Source: Rhizorhabdus histidinilytica
GTDB taxonomy: Bacteria > Pseudomonadota > Alphaproteobacteria > Sphingomonadales > Sphingomonadaceae
Length of the DNA: 64,000 nucleotides
Reading direction: 5' to 3'
Assembly: GCF_900167915.1 (NCBI RefSeq)
Contig: NZ_FUYM01000001.1
Coordinates: 682,001 to 746,000, forward strand
Shown here: piece after piece, positions 40,104 to 48,861 of the stretch
Layout of the letters: each line of letters begins with the position of its first letter
Position numbering within the stretch: position 1 is the first letter of the stretch
Notes under the pieces: generated by a model
Told to the model about the DNA's origin: nothing
Seen by the model: the letters and a program-made list of their open reading frames with translations, nothing else
Database searches by the model: none
Translations under genes and position numbers: made by a program

Positions 40104-40107
40104 TTCC

Positions 40108-40425
40108 ATGACCGGTCAAGCCGAGCGCATTCCGATCGCTCAGGCTGAGTTGATAACCGGGCTCCCCCGGCGCACCTTGCAGAGCTTGGCCGCGCGCGGG
40201 GAAGTCTGGAGCGCGGCGAAGCTGGGACGCGGATGGACCTTTAACGAACAGAGCTTGCGAGCATGGATAAAGGCAAAGGAAAACGCGGTGGGGAGCCGGA
40301 AAACCTCTACCAGCGCGAGAACGGCATTTGGTATGGCCGTATCACCGTCGATGGGCGTGATCTCCGAAAGTCCCTTAAGACGCGCAATCGAAAAGAAGCT
40401 GAGAGACGCCGCGAAGCTTGGCTGA
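40108..40425 (+). CDS. Excisionase-like small DNA-binding protein
   Basis: A 105-residue protein. The first 52 residues (PIAQAELITGLPRRTLQSLA, then RGEVWSAAKLGRGWTFNEQS) are a MerR-type winged helix as in excisionases and HTH_17 proteins. It would bend att DNA and direct excision. The last 54 codons are shared out of frame with the integrase start (40263-40425), so the C-terminal part is of doubtful meaning. Confidence 0.7.
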   Translation: MTGQAERIPIAQAELITGLPRRTLQSLAARGEVWSAAKLGRGWTFNEQSLRAWIKAKENAVGSRKTSTSARTAFGMAVSPSMGVISESPLRRAIEKKLRDAAKLG

Positions 40426-41354
40426 AGGAGAACAGCCCGTACAAGGGCACGGTCCGCCATACCTTTCAGGAGGCATCCGTACTGTGGCTGGAAGCTGGAG
40501 AATGGAAGCCCAAGACCCTCGAAGGCTATGCGAAGCTCCTGAAGGGCGTGGAGGCGCATTTCGGAGCGATGTTCTGGGATCAGGTCAACAAGGCTGAGCT
40601 ACAGCGCTTCATCGCGGCCCGGCGCCTGGCGGGTTCCGGCACCGCGACGATCAATCGCTACCTCACGGTCATATCGGGCATTGCCGACCACGTGCGCGAG
40701 CTGCCGGGATGGCCCGACCTCAACCCGGTAAAGCTGCTTCCGGTAAAGCCGCGCAAGGAAAAGCGGCATCCCTATATTCGTCCCCCGGCATCGCACATCG
40801 AGGCCTATTTCGCCCGCATGCGAGGCACCTTCGGGGACCTGTGCAGGTTCGCATTGGAGACAGGCGCTCGGAAGGATGAGATCACCACATTGAAGCGCCA
40901 CGACGCGGACGGCGGCAAGGCGCAGTTGTGGCGGACCAAATCGCACTTCCGGGTTATCTCACTGTCGCCAGTGGCTCGCGCCATCGTTGAACGGCAGCCG
41001 GCCGGGAGGTCGGATTACCTGTTCGAGACGAGTAACGGCGACCGGTACAAGCGCGTCACTGAGATGTGGCGCGAGGTGGTGAACCGGGCACAAATGATGG
41101 CACAGCGCGAAGGGCGCGCATTGGTCCCGATGCGCTTCCACGATCTGCGCCATGAGCACGCCATCCGCTACCTGGAGAACGGCGGGAATATCTACACGTT
41201 GAAAGAGCGGCTCGGGCATTCCACAATCCGCCAGACTGAGGAATATTTGCGCTACCTGACCCCGGAGCAAGCAGCTATAGCAAGGGGGCAGAGCGGCACA
41301 AATCACGGCACACACGCAACAGTTTCTGTAGACGGTGAGAGGGAATTAGTCTAG
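40263..41354 (+). CDS. Tyrosine site-specific integrase
   Basis: A 363-residue tyrosine recombinase. The N-terminal arm-binding part (ENLYQRENGIWYGRITVDGR) is followed by a core-binding helix region and the catalytic domain, with Arg203, Lys226, the box HDLRHEHA (His293, Arg296), His319 and Tyr328, so all active-site residues are present. It ends 15 bases before tRNA-Ser(UGA), the likely attachment target. Its start overlaps the excisionase-like gene by 163 bases in another frame. The integrase sits on the 5' side of the tRNA gene, opposite to the usual arrangement. Confidence 0.92.
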   Translation: MDKGKGKRGGEPENLYQRENGIWYGRITVDGRDLRKSLKTRNRKEAERRREAWLKENSPYKGTVRHTFQEASVLWLEAGEWKPKTLEGYAKLLKGVEAHFGAMFWDQVNKAELQRFIAARRLAGSGTATINRYLTVISGIADHVRELPGWPDLNPVKLLPVKPRKEKRHPYIRPPASHIEAYFARMRGTFGDLCRFALETGARKDEITTLKRHDADGGKAQLWRTKSHFRVISLSPVARAIVERQPAGRSDYLFETSNGDRYKRVTEMWREVVNRAQMMAQREGRALVPMRFHDLRHEHAIRYLENGGNIYTLKERLGHSTIRQTEEYLRYLTPEQAAIARGQSGTNHGTHATVSVDGERELV

Positions 41355-41369
41355 AGTTTACGGGCTTTC

Positions 41370-41459
<90 letters not shown>

Positions 41460-41530
41460 TTTTCCGCAGTATGCGCCCTGCCAGCCTCCATCCGCGGGGC
41501 GATTTGTCGTTTGCGGACACGCGGCGAACC

Positions 41531-42034
41531 ATGCATCAAACTGTACGGATGCCGGCCGCTCCGCAGGATCCCCAGCTTCTCCGCCGCCTGCTGCGCGCCA
41601 GGGACCGTATGGACGTCGCCTCGGACGAGGATTGGCCGGTGCGCCGCCTGGCGCGGGTGAGTGGGGTTTCCGAGGCGCATTTCGCGCGCTCCTTCCGCCA
41701 GGCATTCGGCATCCCGCCCCACCGCTACCTGCTGTCCCGCCGCGTCGAGCGGGCGGCGGCGTTGCTGCGCGATACCGACCTGTCGGTCACCGAGATCGCC
41801 TTCCAGGCGGGCTGGAACAGCCTTGGCACCTTTTCGCGCACCTTCCGCGACGTGACCGGCGAGAGCCCCAGCGAATGGCGCGACAGGATGCGGGGCGAGC
41901 CCCACCATCTAGGACTGGTGCCGCACTGCTTCGTCCGCGCCGCGCACCGGCCCGACCTCAAGATGGCAGTTTCGGAGAAGCGCCCTCGGGCGGGCGCGGC
42001 TAAGTGCCCTTCCGTCAGGAAGGAGGACTTATGA
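41531..42034 (+). CDS. AraC-family transcriptional regulator
   Basis: A 167-residue regulator that consists mostly of the double helix-turn-helix domain: DEDWPVRRLARVSGVSEAHF and LTDTDLSVTEIAFQAGWNS-like second helix set (about 45-140). There is no sensor domain of usual size, so it is a short form. ATG 41531 fits because the next gene starts in a four-base overlap with its stop. The VOC protein and small membrane protein behind it form an operon, probably autoregulated. Confidence 0.75.
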   Translation: MHQTVRMPAAPQDPQLLRRLLRARDRMDVASDEDWPVRRLARVSGVSEAHFARSFRQAFGIPPHRYLLSRRVERAAALLRDTDLSVTEIAFQAGWNSLGTFSRTFRDVTGESPSEWRDRMRGEPHHLGLVPHCFVRAAHRPDLKMAVSEKRPRAGAAKCPSVRKEDL

Positions 42035-42432
42035 CCCAAGGTGTCCAGGTAGCCGGTCTGTACGTTCGCGATCAGGACGAGGCGCTGCAATTCTATGTCG
42101 AGAAGCTCGGTTTCCGCGTCCACACCGATGTGCGCAACGGCGATTATCGCTGGCTGACCGTCCAGCACCCCGAGCAGCCGGACTTCCAGCTCGGTCTGTT
42201 CCGGCCGCAGGCGCCGATGGTCGACGACGCCACCGCCCGCGCGCTGCAGGAGGCGGTCGCCAAGGGCGCGATGCCGCCGCTGGTGCTGGCGGTCGAGGAT
42301 TGCCGCGCTGCCCATGCCGAGATGCGCGGGCGCGGCGTCGAGTTCACGCAGGAGCCGATCGAGCGCTATGGCGCCGTCGATGCGAGCTTCCGCGATCCGT
42401 CGGGCAATGGCTGGAAGCTGGTCCAGCGCTGA
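42031..42432 (+). CDS. VOC-family protein (glyoxalase/bleomycin-resistance fold)
   Basis: A 133-residue protein starting MTQGVQVAGLYVRDQDEALQ. The core FYVEKLGFRVHTDVRNGDYR and the C-terminal VDASFRDPSGNGWKLVQR are the two beta-alpha-beta units of the VOC fold. Metal ligands for glyoxalase activity are not all clear, so it may bind rather than cut a small molecule. AAGGAGG lies eight bases before ATG 42031, which overlaps the AraC stop. Confidence 0.8.
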   Translation: MTQGVQVAGLYVRDQDEALQFYVEKLGFRVHTDVRNGDYRWLTVQHPEQPDFQLGLFRPQAPMVDDATARALQEAVAKGAMPPLVLAVEDCRAAHAEMRGRGVEFTQEPIERYGAVDASFRDPSGNGWKLVQR

Positions 42433-42474
42433 CCCCTCCCCGTCCATCTCCTCCAAAATCGAAAGGGAGACCGC

Positions 42475-42690
42475 ATGTCCACGCAAGCCTGGATCCGGCA
42501 GGGTCATCGCTGGCTGGGGATCGTCCTCACGCTGACCATCCTCGCCAATTTCGTCGCCATGGGCTTCGGCCAGCCGCCGGCGCCGATCGTCTACGCGCCG
42601 CTCGTCCCGCTCGCGCTGCTGCTGGCGAGCGGGCTGTACATGTTCGTGCAGCCCTATCTCGGCCGGAAAGACGCGGGGCCCGCCGCCTGA
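42475..42690 (+). CDS. Small membrane protein
   Basis: A 71-residue protein (WLGIVLTLTILANFVAMGFG and PLVPLALLLASGLYMFVQPY) with two transmembrane segments. It is the third gene of the AraC-VOC operon, 42 bases after the previous stop. Similar small membrane proteins follow VOC genes in sphingomonads; the function is not known. Confidence 0.65.
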   Translation: MSTQAWIRQGHRWLGIVLTLTILANFVAMGFGQPPAPIVYAPLVPLALLLASGLYMFVQPYLGRKDAGPAA

Positions 42691-42702
42691 CCGGGCACGC
42701 CT

Positions 42703-43407
42703 TCAGGCCGACTGCGCCCGCAGCGCCGCCTCGACGATCTCGGTCGCGCCGGTGACGTCGGGATAGCAGAGGCCCGGATCGGCGCGGAAGCGTTCCATGA
42801 ACGCCCGTTCGGCGGCCAGCCATTTGAGGCTGCCCTCGATCGCCTCGTCGAGCTGGTCGCGCGGGATGACGACGACGCCGTTGTCGTCGGCGAGGATCGC
42901 GTCGCCGGGCGCGACCGCGACGCCGCCGCAGCTGATCGGCACGTTCATCTCCCCGCCCATGCCGCGATATTTGGTGGTGACCGGGCTGATGCTGCGCGCC
43001 CAGATCGGCAAGCCGGCCTCGCGGGCGTCCTCCATGTCGTTCACAGCGCCGTCGACGATCACGCCCTCCAGCCCGGTCGCCGCGGCGGCGTGGATGGTCG
43101 CGCCGCCCCAGTTGCAGGTGCGCTGGTCCTGCCCGCGGTCGATCAGCAGTACGTCGCCCGGCCGGGTGAATTTGAGCGCATAGTGCGCCATCACCGAATC
43201 GGGCACGGTGATCCGCACCGTGACGGCGGTGCCGACGATCCTGCTGCCCGGGATGCGCGGGATCATGCCGCCGTCCATGAAGCCGGCCTCGAGATGGTGG
43301 CCCACCGTGCCGGTGTCGAGGTCCAGCAGCGCGGCGCGCTGGTCGGCGCGCATCTGCTCGGGCATCGGGTTGACGACATAGATGCGCCGTTCGGGAAGCA
43401 TCGCCAT
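42703..43407 (-). CDS. RraA-like protein, last gene of catabolic cluster
   Basis: A 234-residue protein of the RraA/4-hydroxy-4-methyl-2-oxoglutarate aldolase fold. The conserved loop GGATIHAAAATGLEGVIVDG (101-120) is present, but the usual DGxxRD has become DGAVND, so the Arg that binds the substrate carboxylate in aldolases is Asn123. The enzyme might therefore be inactive on the usual keto acids or act on another substrate. It lies after the TonB receptor and may process the product of the hydantoinase pair. Confidence 0.75.
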   Translation of the reverse strand: MAMLPERRIYVVNPMPEQMRADQRAALLDLDTGTVGHHLEAGFMDGGMIPRIPGSRIVGTAVTVRITVPDSVMAHYALKFTRPGDVLLIDRGQDQRTCNWGGATIHAAAATGLEGVIVDGAVNDMEDAREAGLPIWARSISPVTTKYRGMGGEMNVPISCGGVAVAPGDAILADDNGVVVIPRDQLDEAIEGSLKWLAAERAFMERFRADPGLCYPDVTGATEIVEAALRAQSA

Positions 43408-43476
43408 GATCAGGTCATCCTTGCAGAAAAGGGAGGGCGCCGGGGCAGGACGGCACGGCCGCCCTGCCCTGCGTCG

Positions 43477-45639
43477 TCAGAAGCGGTAGCGCATCTCGAC
43501 GCCATAGGTGCGCGGCTCGCCCCAGACCGCCTGGTCGAGGCCGCCGAACACGCGGGCATAGGTGCGATAGTCCTGCTTGGTGAGGTTCTTGCCCCACAGC
43601 GCGATCATCAGGTCGCCGACCTCATAACCGATCCGCGCGTCGATCAGCGTATAGCCCGATTCGTGATATTTCGGCAGCTTCTCGGGCTGGAGATACATGT
43701 CGCCGGTATAGGTGGCGCTGCCGACCAGGAAGACCTCGCCCGGCCCGGCGGGGAAGCGATATTCGGCCTGTCCGCCGATCATCCAGTCGGGCGTGAACTC
43801 GATCCGGTTGCCGGCATAGGAGACCGCCACCGTCGACCCGATCGTCGAATAATCGAAGCGGGTATATTTCGCGTCGAGATAGGAAGCGCTGCCCGACAGG
43901 CTCAACCCTTCGAAAGGCCGCAGCGTCGCTTCCACCTCGAAGCCCTTGATCCGCGCCTTGCCGGCGTTGGTGACCTGGACCGAGGAGACGGTGCTCGCCC
44001 CGGTCGGCACGATCTGGGCGACCTGCTTGTCCGAATAGTCCATGCGGAACGCCGCCAGGCTGTAGCGCAGCAGCCGGCCGAACAATTGGCCCTTGATCCC
44101 GGCCTCATAGTTGATCACCGATTCCGGGCCGAAGATCAGGTCGCGCGAGATCAGGTTGGCGGCGCCGATCGTGTCGAGGTTGAAGCCGCCCGACTTGAAG
44201 CCCTTCGAGACGGTCCCGTAGATCGTCAGCTCGCGGGTCGGCTTGTAGGTCAGGCTTCCGGTCCAGGAGACATTCTTGTCGCTGCGGCGCAGATCGTCGA
44301 AATCATAGCTCAGCACCGGGCCGCGGACCTGCAGATAGTCGCCGGTCTTCTTCTCGTAGGTGTAGCGCAGGCCGCCGTTGAGGGTGAGCTGCGGCAGCAG
44401 GTCGTAATCGGCGTTGATATAGGCGGCGTAGCTGTTGGTGATCGCCTTGGCGCGGTTGAGCGCGCCGTTGGCCAGCGACCCGCCGATGTAGATCTGCCGC
44501 AGCGCGGTGCCTTTCTGGTGGTAATAATAGAGGCCGCCGACGTAGCGGAACGGCCCGTCGCTGGGCGAGGTGATCCGGAATTCCTGACTCGCCATCTGCA
44601 CGAAGTCGGTCAAGGGATTGGAATTGAACAGATTGATCGGAAGCTGATCGATGTCGCTCGACACCGTGACATTGATCTTCCGATAGGCCGAGATCGATGC
44701 CAGCACCATGTCGTTGGGCAGGCTGTATTCCGCCGTCAGGTCGGTGCCCCACATGTTGCGCTTGTCGCCGTTGGGCTGGTCGCTGTTCGCCTCGAACCGG
44801 TTGCCGGTATAATAGGGCGCGGCGGCGCCGGCCGGCGAATCCATCTGGGTCTGGAGCACGGTGCGCCGGTCGCGGGTGAAGTCGGCGTTGAGCTTGACCT
44901 TCAGCGCGTCGGACGGCTTGAAGACGATCTGCGCGCGGGCGCCGCGACGGTTCTCGTCGTTGACGTCCTGATCGTTGAAGATGTTGTGGATATAGCCGTC
45001 GCGGTCGTAGGTCGCGACGGTCAGCTTGGCCGACAGCGTGTCCGACAGCGGGCCGGAGATGCTCGCCTGCGTCCGGAAGGCGTTGTAGTTGCCGTAGCTG
45101 GCATAGACGCTGCCCTCGACGGTGTCGCCGGGCTCCTTGGTGGTGATGTTGATGACGCCGCCGATCGTGTTCTTGCCGAACAGCGTCCCCTGCGGTCCGC
45201 GCAGCACCTCGACCTGGGCGATCTCGGCCAGGTCGGCGTTGTAGCCCGAGGTGCGGGGAATGTAGACGCCGTCGAGATACATGCCGACGCCGGCCTCGAT
45301 GCCGATGTTGCGCGAATCCCCGCCGACGCCGCGGATGGTGAGCTGGGTCGACAGGCTGCCGCGCTCGGTGAACTGGACGCCGGGCATCAGCCGCGACATG
45401 TCGCGCAGGCTCTTGATCCCGGCGGTTTCGAGCTGGGTCTGGTCGAAGGCGGTCACCGAGACAGGAACGTCCTGCAGGCTCTCGGCGCGGCGCCGGGCGG
45501 TGACGACGATCTCGCCGCTGTCGACAGAAGAAGCCTCGCTATCCGCGCCGGTTTCGGCCGCGAATACCGCATTGGCCGGCGCCATGCAGAGGATAAAGCC
45601 AAGCACTTTTATGGATGACCCAGAAATTATCTTCTTCAT
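43477..45639 (-). CDS. TonB-dependent outer-membrane receptor
   Basis: A 720-residue receptor. The signal peptide (MKKIISGSSIKVLGFILCMA then AFA) is followed by the TonB box region EIVVTARRR, a plug domain (DVPVSVTAFDQTQLETAGIK and VLRGPQGTLFGKNTIGGVIN) and a beta barrel ending in RYRF with terminal Phe. It brings a substrate across the outer membrane using TonB energy. A TATAAT on the minus strand (45733-45728), about 90 bases upstream and after the MFS stop, may be its own promoter. It belongs to the catabolic cluster by position. Confidence 0.92.
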   Translation of the reverse strand: MKKIISGSSIKVLGFILCMAPANAVFAAETGADSEASSVDSGEIVVTARRRAESLQDVPVSVTAFDQTQLETAGIKSLRDMSRLMPGVQFTERGSLSTQLTIRGVGGDSRNIGIEAGVGMYLDGVYIPRTSGYNADLAEIAQVEVLRGPQGTLFGKNTIGGVINITTKEPGDTVEGSVYASYGNYNAFRTQASISGPLSDTLSAKLTVATYDRDGYIHNIFNDQDVNDENRRGARAQIVFKPSDALKVKLNADFTRDRRTVLQTQMDSPAGAAAPYYTGNRFEANSDQPNGDKRNMWGTDLTAEYSLPNDMVLASISAYRKINVTVSSDIDQLPINLFNSNPLTDFVQMASQEFRITSPSDGPFRYVGGLYYYHQKGTALRQIYIGGSLANGALNRAKAITNSYAAYINADYDLLPQLTLNGGLRYTYEKKTGDYLQVRGPVLSYDFDDLRRSDKNVSWTGSLTYKPTRELTIYGTVSKGFKSGGFNLDTIGAANLISRDLIFGPESVINYEAGIKGQLFGRLLRYSLAAFRMDYSDKQVAQIVPTGASTVSSVQVTNAGKARIKGFEVEATLRPFEGLSLSGSASYLDAKYTRFDYSTIGSTVAVSYAGNRIEFTPDWMIGGQAEYRFPAGPGEVFLVGSATYTGDMYLQPEKLPKYHESGYTLIDARIGYEVGDLMIALWGKNLTKQDYRTYARVFGGLDQAVWGEPRTYGVEMRYRF

Positions 45640-45751
45640 GCCCAATCCCCTTCGCAAGTTTATTGATGGTTTATTGGCGGCAGGGACTAGGGCTACCATT
45701 CCATCGAATAATTTCGAGTTTGATTTAATTATAAATCCCTATCAGCGATTC

Positions 45752-47083
45752 TTATGAGCCATAGGCCGGGCGGACGTCCGCCGCGAAACCGTGCCCCGTC
45801 GACCGCGCCAGCCAGGCGAGCACCGCCGCGGCCGCCAGCATCGCCGGGCCGATCACCAGCGCCATCGAAAGCCTGAGCGAGGCGGCGTCGGGCCCCATGC
45901 CGGTCGACAGCAGGCCGACGAGGGTCGGCCCGAGCCCGAGCCCGACCACGTTGATGAACAGCACATAGAGGCCCGACACCTGCGCCCGGGCGGCCGGCGG
46001 CGTCGCGAGCTGGAGGAAGGCGGGCACGACACCCATCGGCATCGAGGCCGCGAAATGGAGGCCGCCCACGACCAGCAGCAGCCCCATGGGGCCGCTCGGC
46101 AGGGCGAGGGCGAGCGCGAACGGCAGGCCGAGCAGCGCCGCCAGCGCGACGACGCGGACATGCGCATTGCCGCTTCCCGAGCGCAGCAGCGCATCGGCGA
46201 GCCACCCGCCCGCGAGCAGCCCGACCGGGCTCGCCGACAGCACGACGAGCCCATAGCGCACACCGATCACCTCGGCCGGCCAGTGGAACTCGCGGCCGAG
46301 CACCGCCGGCATCCACGATACCAGCGCATAGCTGGTCATGATCACCCCCGACATGCCGACGAACAGCGGCAGATAGAGGCCGATGCGCGATCGCACCGCC
46401 GCCACCATCGCCGCGAAGCCGCGCGGCTCGCCGGTCCCGGCGCCATCGGCCGGCCCGGCGACACGCTCGGGTTCGCGGATCGCCGCGATCAGGATCAGGA
46501 AGAGCAGACCCGGCGTGGCGATGGCGAGGAAGGTCTGCTGCCACGGCCGCAGCCCGCCGATCAGGGGCAGGTCCGCCCCGCCCCCGCCGGTGAAATAGCG
46601 ATAGACATAGCCGGTGATCAGCAGCGCCAGCCCGGCGCCGAGCACGCCACCGACCTGGAACAGGCTGATCGCGCGGCCCAGTTGCTCGCGCGGGAAGCGG
46701 TCATGGACGATCGAGTAGCTGGCGGGGGCGAGCCCCGCCTCCCCCGCCCCGACCCCGATCCGTGCAAGCAGGAGCTGGGGGAAGTTGGCGGCGAGCCCGC
46801 AGGCCGCCGTCGCGACCGACCACATGCCCACGCCGAGCATGATCGTGCCCTTGCGCGACCAGCGGTCGGCGAGCCAGCCGAGCGGCAGGCCCATCACCGC
46901 GAAGAACAGGCCGAAGGCGATGCCCTGGAGCAGGCCGATCTCGGCATCGCTGATGCCCAGGTCGGCCCGGATCGGATCGACCAGCAGCGACAAGCCGATC
47001 CGATCGACGAAGGACAGGATCAAAGCGGCCATCAGCAGCAACACGACCAGCCAGTCCCTGATCCGTCCCTTTTCCATGTGCAT
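45752..47083 (-). CDS. MFS transporter
   Basis: A 443-residue protein with 12 predicted membrane segments. The MFS loop motif is visible as GWLADRWSRKGTIM (about 68-82), and a second similar motif occurs in the C-terminal half (GGWLADALLRSGS). It would carry a substrate of the cluster, probably a small organic anion, across the inner membrane. It starts 27 bases after hyuB-type gene stop, so it is in the same operon. Confidence 0.9.
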   Translation of the reverse strand: MHMEKGRIRDWLVVLLLMAALILSFVDRIGLSLLVDPIRADLGISDAEIGLLQGIAFGLFFAVMGLPLGWLADRWSRKGTIMLGVGMWSVATAACGLAANFPQLLLARIGVGAGEAGLAPASYSIVHDRFPREQLGRAISLFQVGGVLGAGLALLITGYVYRYFTGGGGADLPLIGGLRPWQQTFLAIATPGLLFLILIAAIREPERVAGPADGAGTGEPRGFAAMVAAVRSRIGLYLPLFVGMSGVIMTSYALVSWMPAVLGREFHWPAEVIGVRYGLVVLSASPVGLLAGGWLADALLRSGSGNAHVRVVALAALLGLPFALALALPSGPMGLLLVVGGLHFAASMPMGVVPAFLQLATPPAARAQVSGLYVLFINVVGLGLGPTLVGLLSTGMGPDAASLRLSMALVIGPAMLAAAAVLAWLARSTGHGFAADVRPAYGS

Positions 47084-47109
47084 TCGCTTCCTTCCTGTTC
47101 CGTCCCACC

Positions 47110-48849
47110 TCAGGCCGACAGTCGTTCGGCCTCGGCCGCTTTCGCCTCGCCATAGGCGGCGCGCACTGCCGCCGGCGTCACCCGGCCCTGGCGCAGGTCG
47201 GCCGCGATCGCGGCGACATCGCGCGCCTGCGGATCGCCGAAGCCGCCGCCGCCAGGCGTCTCGATCCGCACCGACTGGCCGGGTGCCAGCACCAGCCGGG
47301 GCTGGTTGGCGGGTATCTCATGCTCGCCCGGGGTCCCCCGGTCGCGGATGATATGGGCGACCGCCCCCTTGCCGCCGCCGAACACGCCATCGGCGGGAAC
47401 GATCGTGCCCTCGCTCGACGCATAGCAGAAGGTGTCGTCGTCGAGCGCGCGGATCTGCCGGGCGATGCCCATGCCGCCGCGCCACTGGCCGGCGCCGCCA
47501 CTGTCGGTGACGAGGCTATATTCGTCGACCACCAGCGGATATTCGTTCTCCAGCGCCTCGGCGGGCAGGTTCGACGAGTTGGTGATGTGGACATGGGTGC
47601 CGTCGGCGCCGTCATGTCCCGCTCGCCCGCCCGCGCCGCCGCCGATCGTCTCGACATAGACATAGGTGCCCGGACGCCGCCGGCTGCGGCCGGAGAAGAC
47701 CATCGCCGGCATCGCGTCGTTGCTCGCCGCCATCACCCGCTCGCGCGGCAGGAAGTGCGCGAAGGCCCCGATCACCGACGCCGCGACCCGCTGCGCGGTG
47801 TTCGATCGCATGCCGACCGCCGCCGGGAAGGTCGGGTTGGTGATCGTTCCTTCGGGCGCGCGCATCGTGATCGAGGCGAACATGCCTTCATTCGCCATCA
47901 GCTCGGGATCGAGCATCGTCTTGACCGCATAATAGACGCTCGCCAGCATGGCGCTCTTGGGCATGTTGTAGCTGCCCCGGCACTGGGGCCCCGATCCGTC
48001 GAAGTCCACCGTCAGATTCTCGCCCTCGACCGTCAGGGTCGCGCGGATCGCCACCGGATCGCCGCCGAAGCCGTCATCGTCGAGATGGCAGACATGGCTG
48101 CCGGTGCCATCCTTCAGCGCGGCGATGCGGTTGCGCAGCCGTCGGGCGGTATAGGCCAGGATGTCCTCGATCGACTGTTCGACCGCGTCGATGCCGAGCT
48201 GGCGGACCAGTTCGAGCATGAGCTGCGCGCCGCGCTCGTTGGCGGCGATCTGCACCTTGAGGTCGGCGACCCGGTCCGCCGGCTCGCGGCTGTTCTGCGC
48301 CAGCAGGGTCAGCAGCCCGGTATCCAGCTCGCCCTCGCGGACGATGCGGACCAGCGGGATGCGGATGCCTTCCTCGAACACTGTCCGCGCGGTCGGGGAA
48401 ACCGAGCCCGGATAAGTGCCGCCGACGTCCGAATGATGGCCGATGTTCGCGGCGAAGAAGCGGCAGCGCCCTTCCCAGAAGATCGGCGTGACGATGGTGA
48501 TGTCGGGGGCGTGTGTGCCGCCCGCCAGATAGGCGTCGTTGCAGATGAAGACGTCGCCCTCGCGGACATTGTCGACGCCATAGTCGCCCAGCACCGTCTC
48601 TACCCCGCCCGACAGCGAGCCGAGGTGCATCGGGATATGCGCGGCCTGAGCGATCAATCGCCCCTTGCCGTCGAACATCGCGACCGAGCAGTCCTTGCGC
48701 TCCTTGATGTTGGGCGAGAAGGAGGCGCGGACCAGCCGATTGCCCATATCCTCGGTGATCGAGAGCAGGCGATTGGAGAATACCTCCATCGCGATCGGAT
48801 CGAACAACTGGCCCTCGGCCTTGCTGATCGGGGAATCCCTGTCTGCCAT
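47110..48849 (-). CDS. Hydantoinase/oxoprolinase family, B subunit
   Basis: A 579-residue protein with the HyuB/oxoprolinase-B start (LFDPIAMEVFSNRLLSITED, then MGNRLVRASFSPNIKERKDC). Other family marks are HIPMHLGSL, GDVFICNDAY, THAPDITIVTPIF and NIGHHSDVGG. It forms an ATP-dependent amidase or carboxylase-like complex with the A subunit, encoded 12 bases upstream. Depending on the subgroup the substrate may be a hydantoin, 5-oxoproline or ketone-type compound. The gene lies in a five-gene leftward cluster. Confidence 0.9.
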   Translation of the reverse strand: MADRDSPISKAEGQLFDPIAMEVFSNRLLSITEDMGNRLVRASFSPNIKERKDCSVAMFDGKGRLIAQAAHIPMHLGSLSGGVETVLGDYGVDNVREGDVFICNDAYLAGGTHAPDITIVTPIFWEGRCRFFAANIGHHSDVGGTYPGSVSPTARTVFEEGIRIPLVRIVREGELDTGLLTLLAQNSREPADRVADLKVQIAANERGAQLMLELVRQLGIDAVEQSIEDILAYTARRLRNRIAALKDGTGSHVCHLDDDGFGGDPVAIRATLTVEGENLTVDFDGSGPQCRGSYNMPKSAMLASVYYAVKTMLDPELMANEGMFASITMRAPEGTITNPTFPAAVGMRSNTAQRVAASVIGAFAHFLPRERVMAASNDAMPAMVFSGRSRRRPGTYVYVETIGGGAGGRAGHDGADGTHVHITNSSNLPAEALENEYPLVVDEYSLVTDSGGAGQWRGGMGIARQIRALDDDTFCYASSEGTIVPADGVFGGGKGAVAHIIRDRGTPGEHEIPANQPRLVLAPGQSVRIETPGGGGFGDPQARDVAAIAADLRQGRVTPAAVRAAYGEAKAAEAERLSA

Positions 48850-48861
48850 GGTCTGCTATTC

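Larger units (their letters stand above)
1..41369. mobile_element. Prophage of P22-like podovirus type (left end outside window)
   Basis: A continuous set of phage genes runs from the window edge to an integrase ending at 41354: lysis, ejection proteins, tail hub, coat, scaffold, portal, terminase, replication, repressor switch, cargo genes, excisionase and integrase. Genes from 1 to 28677 are all on the minus strand, and nearly all genes right of the switch are on the plus strand. The right boundary is placed at the 5' side of tRNA-Ser because the integrase ends 15 bases before it and typical chromosomal genes start just after. No module is obviously missing and no essential gene is visibly broken, so the prophage may be functional. 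The left boundary and its att copy are not in the window. Confidence 0.93.

Noticed and set aside
43090-45618. An 842-codon open frame opposite the TonB receptor
   Set aside because: Same reason: antisense shadow of a well-supported gene.
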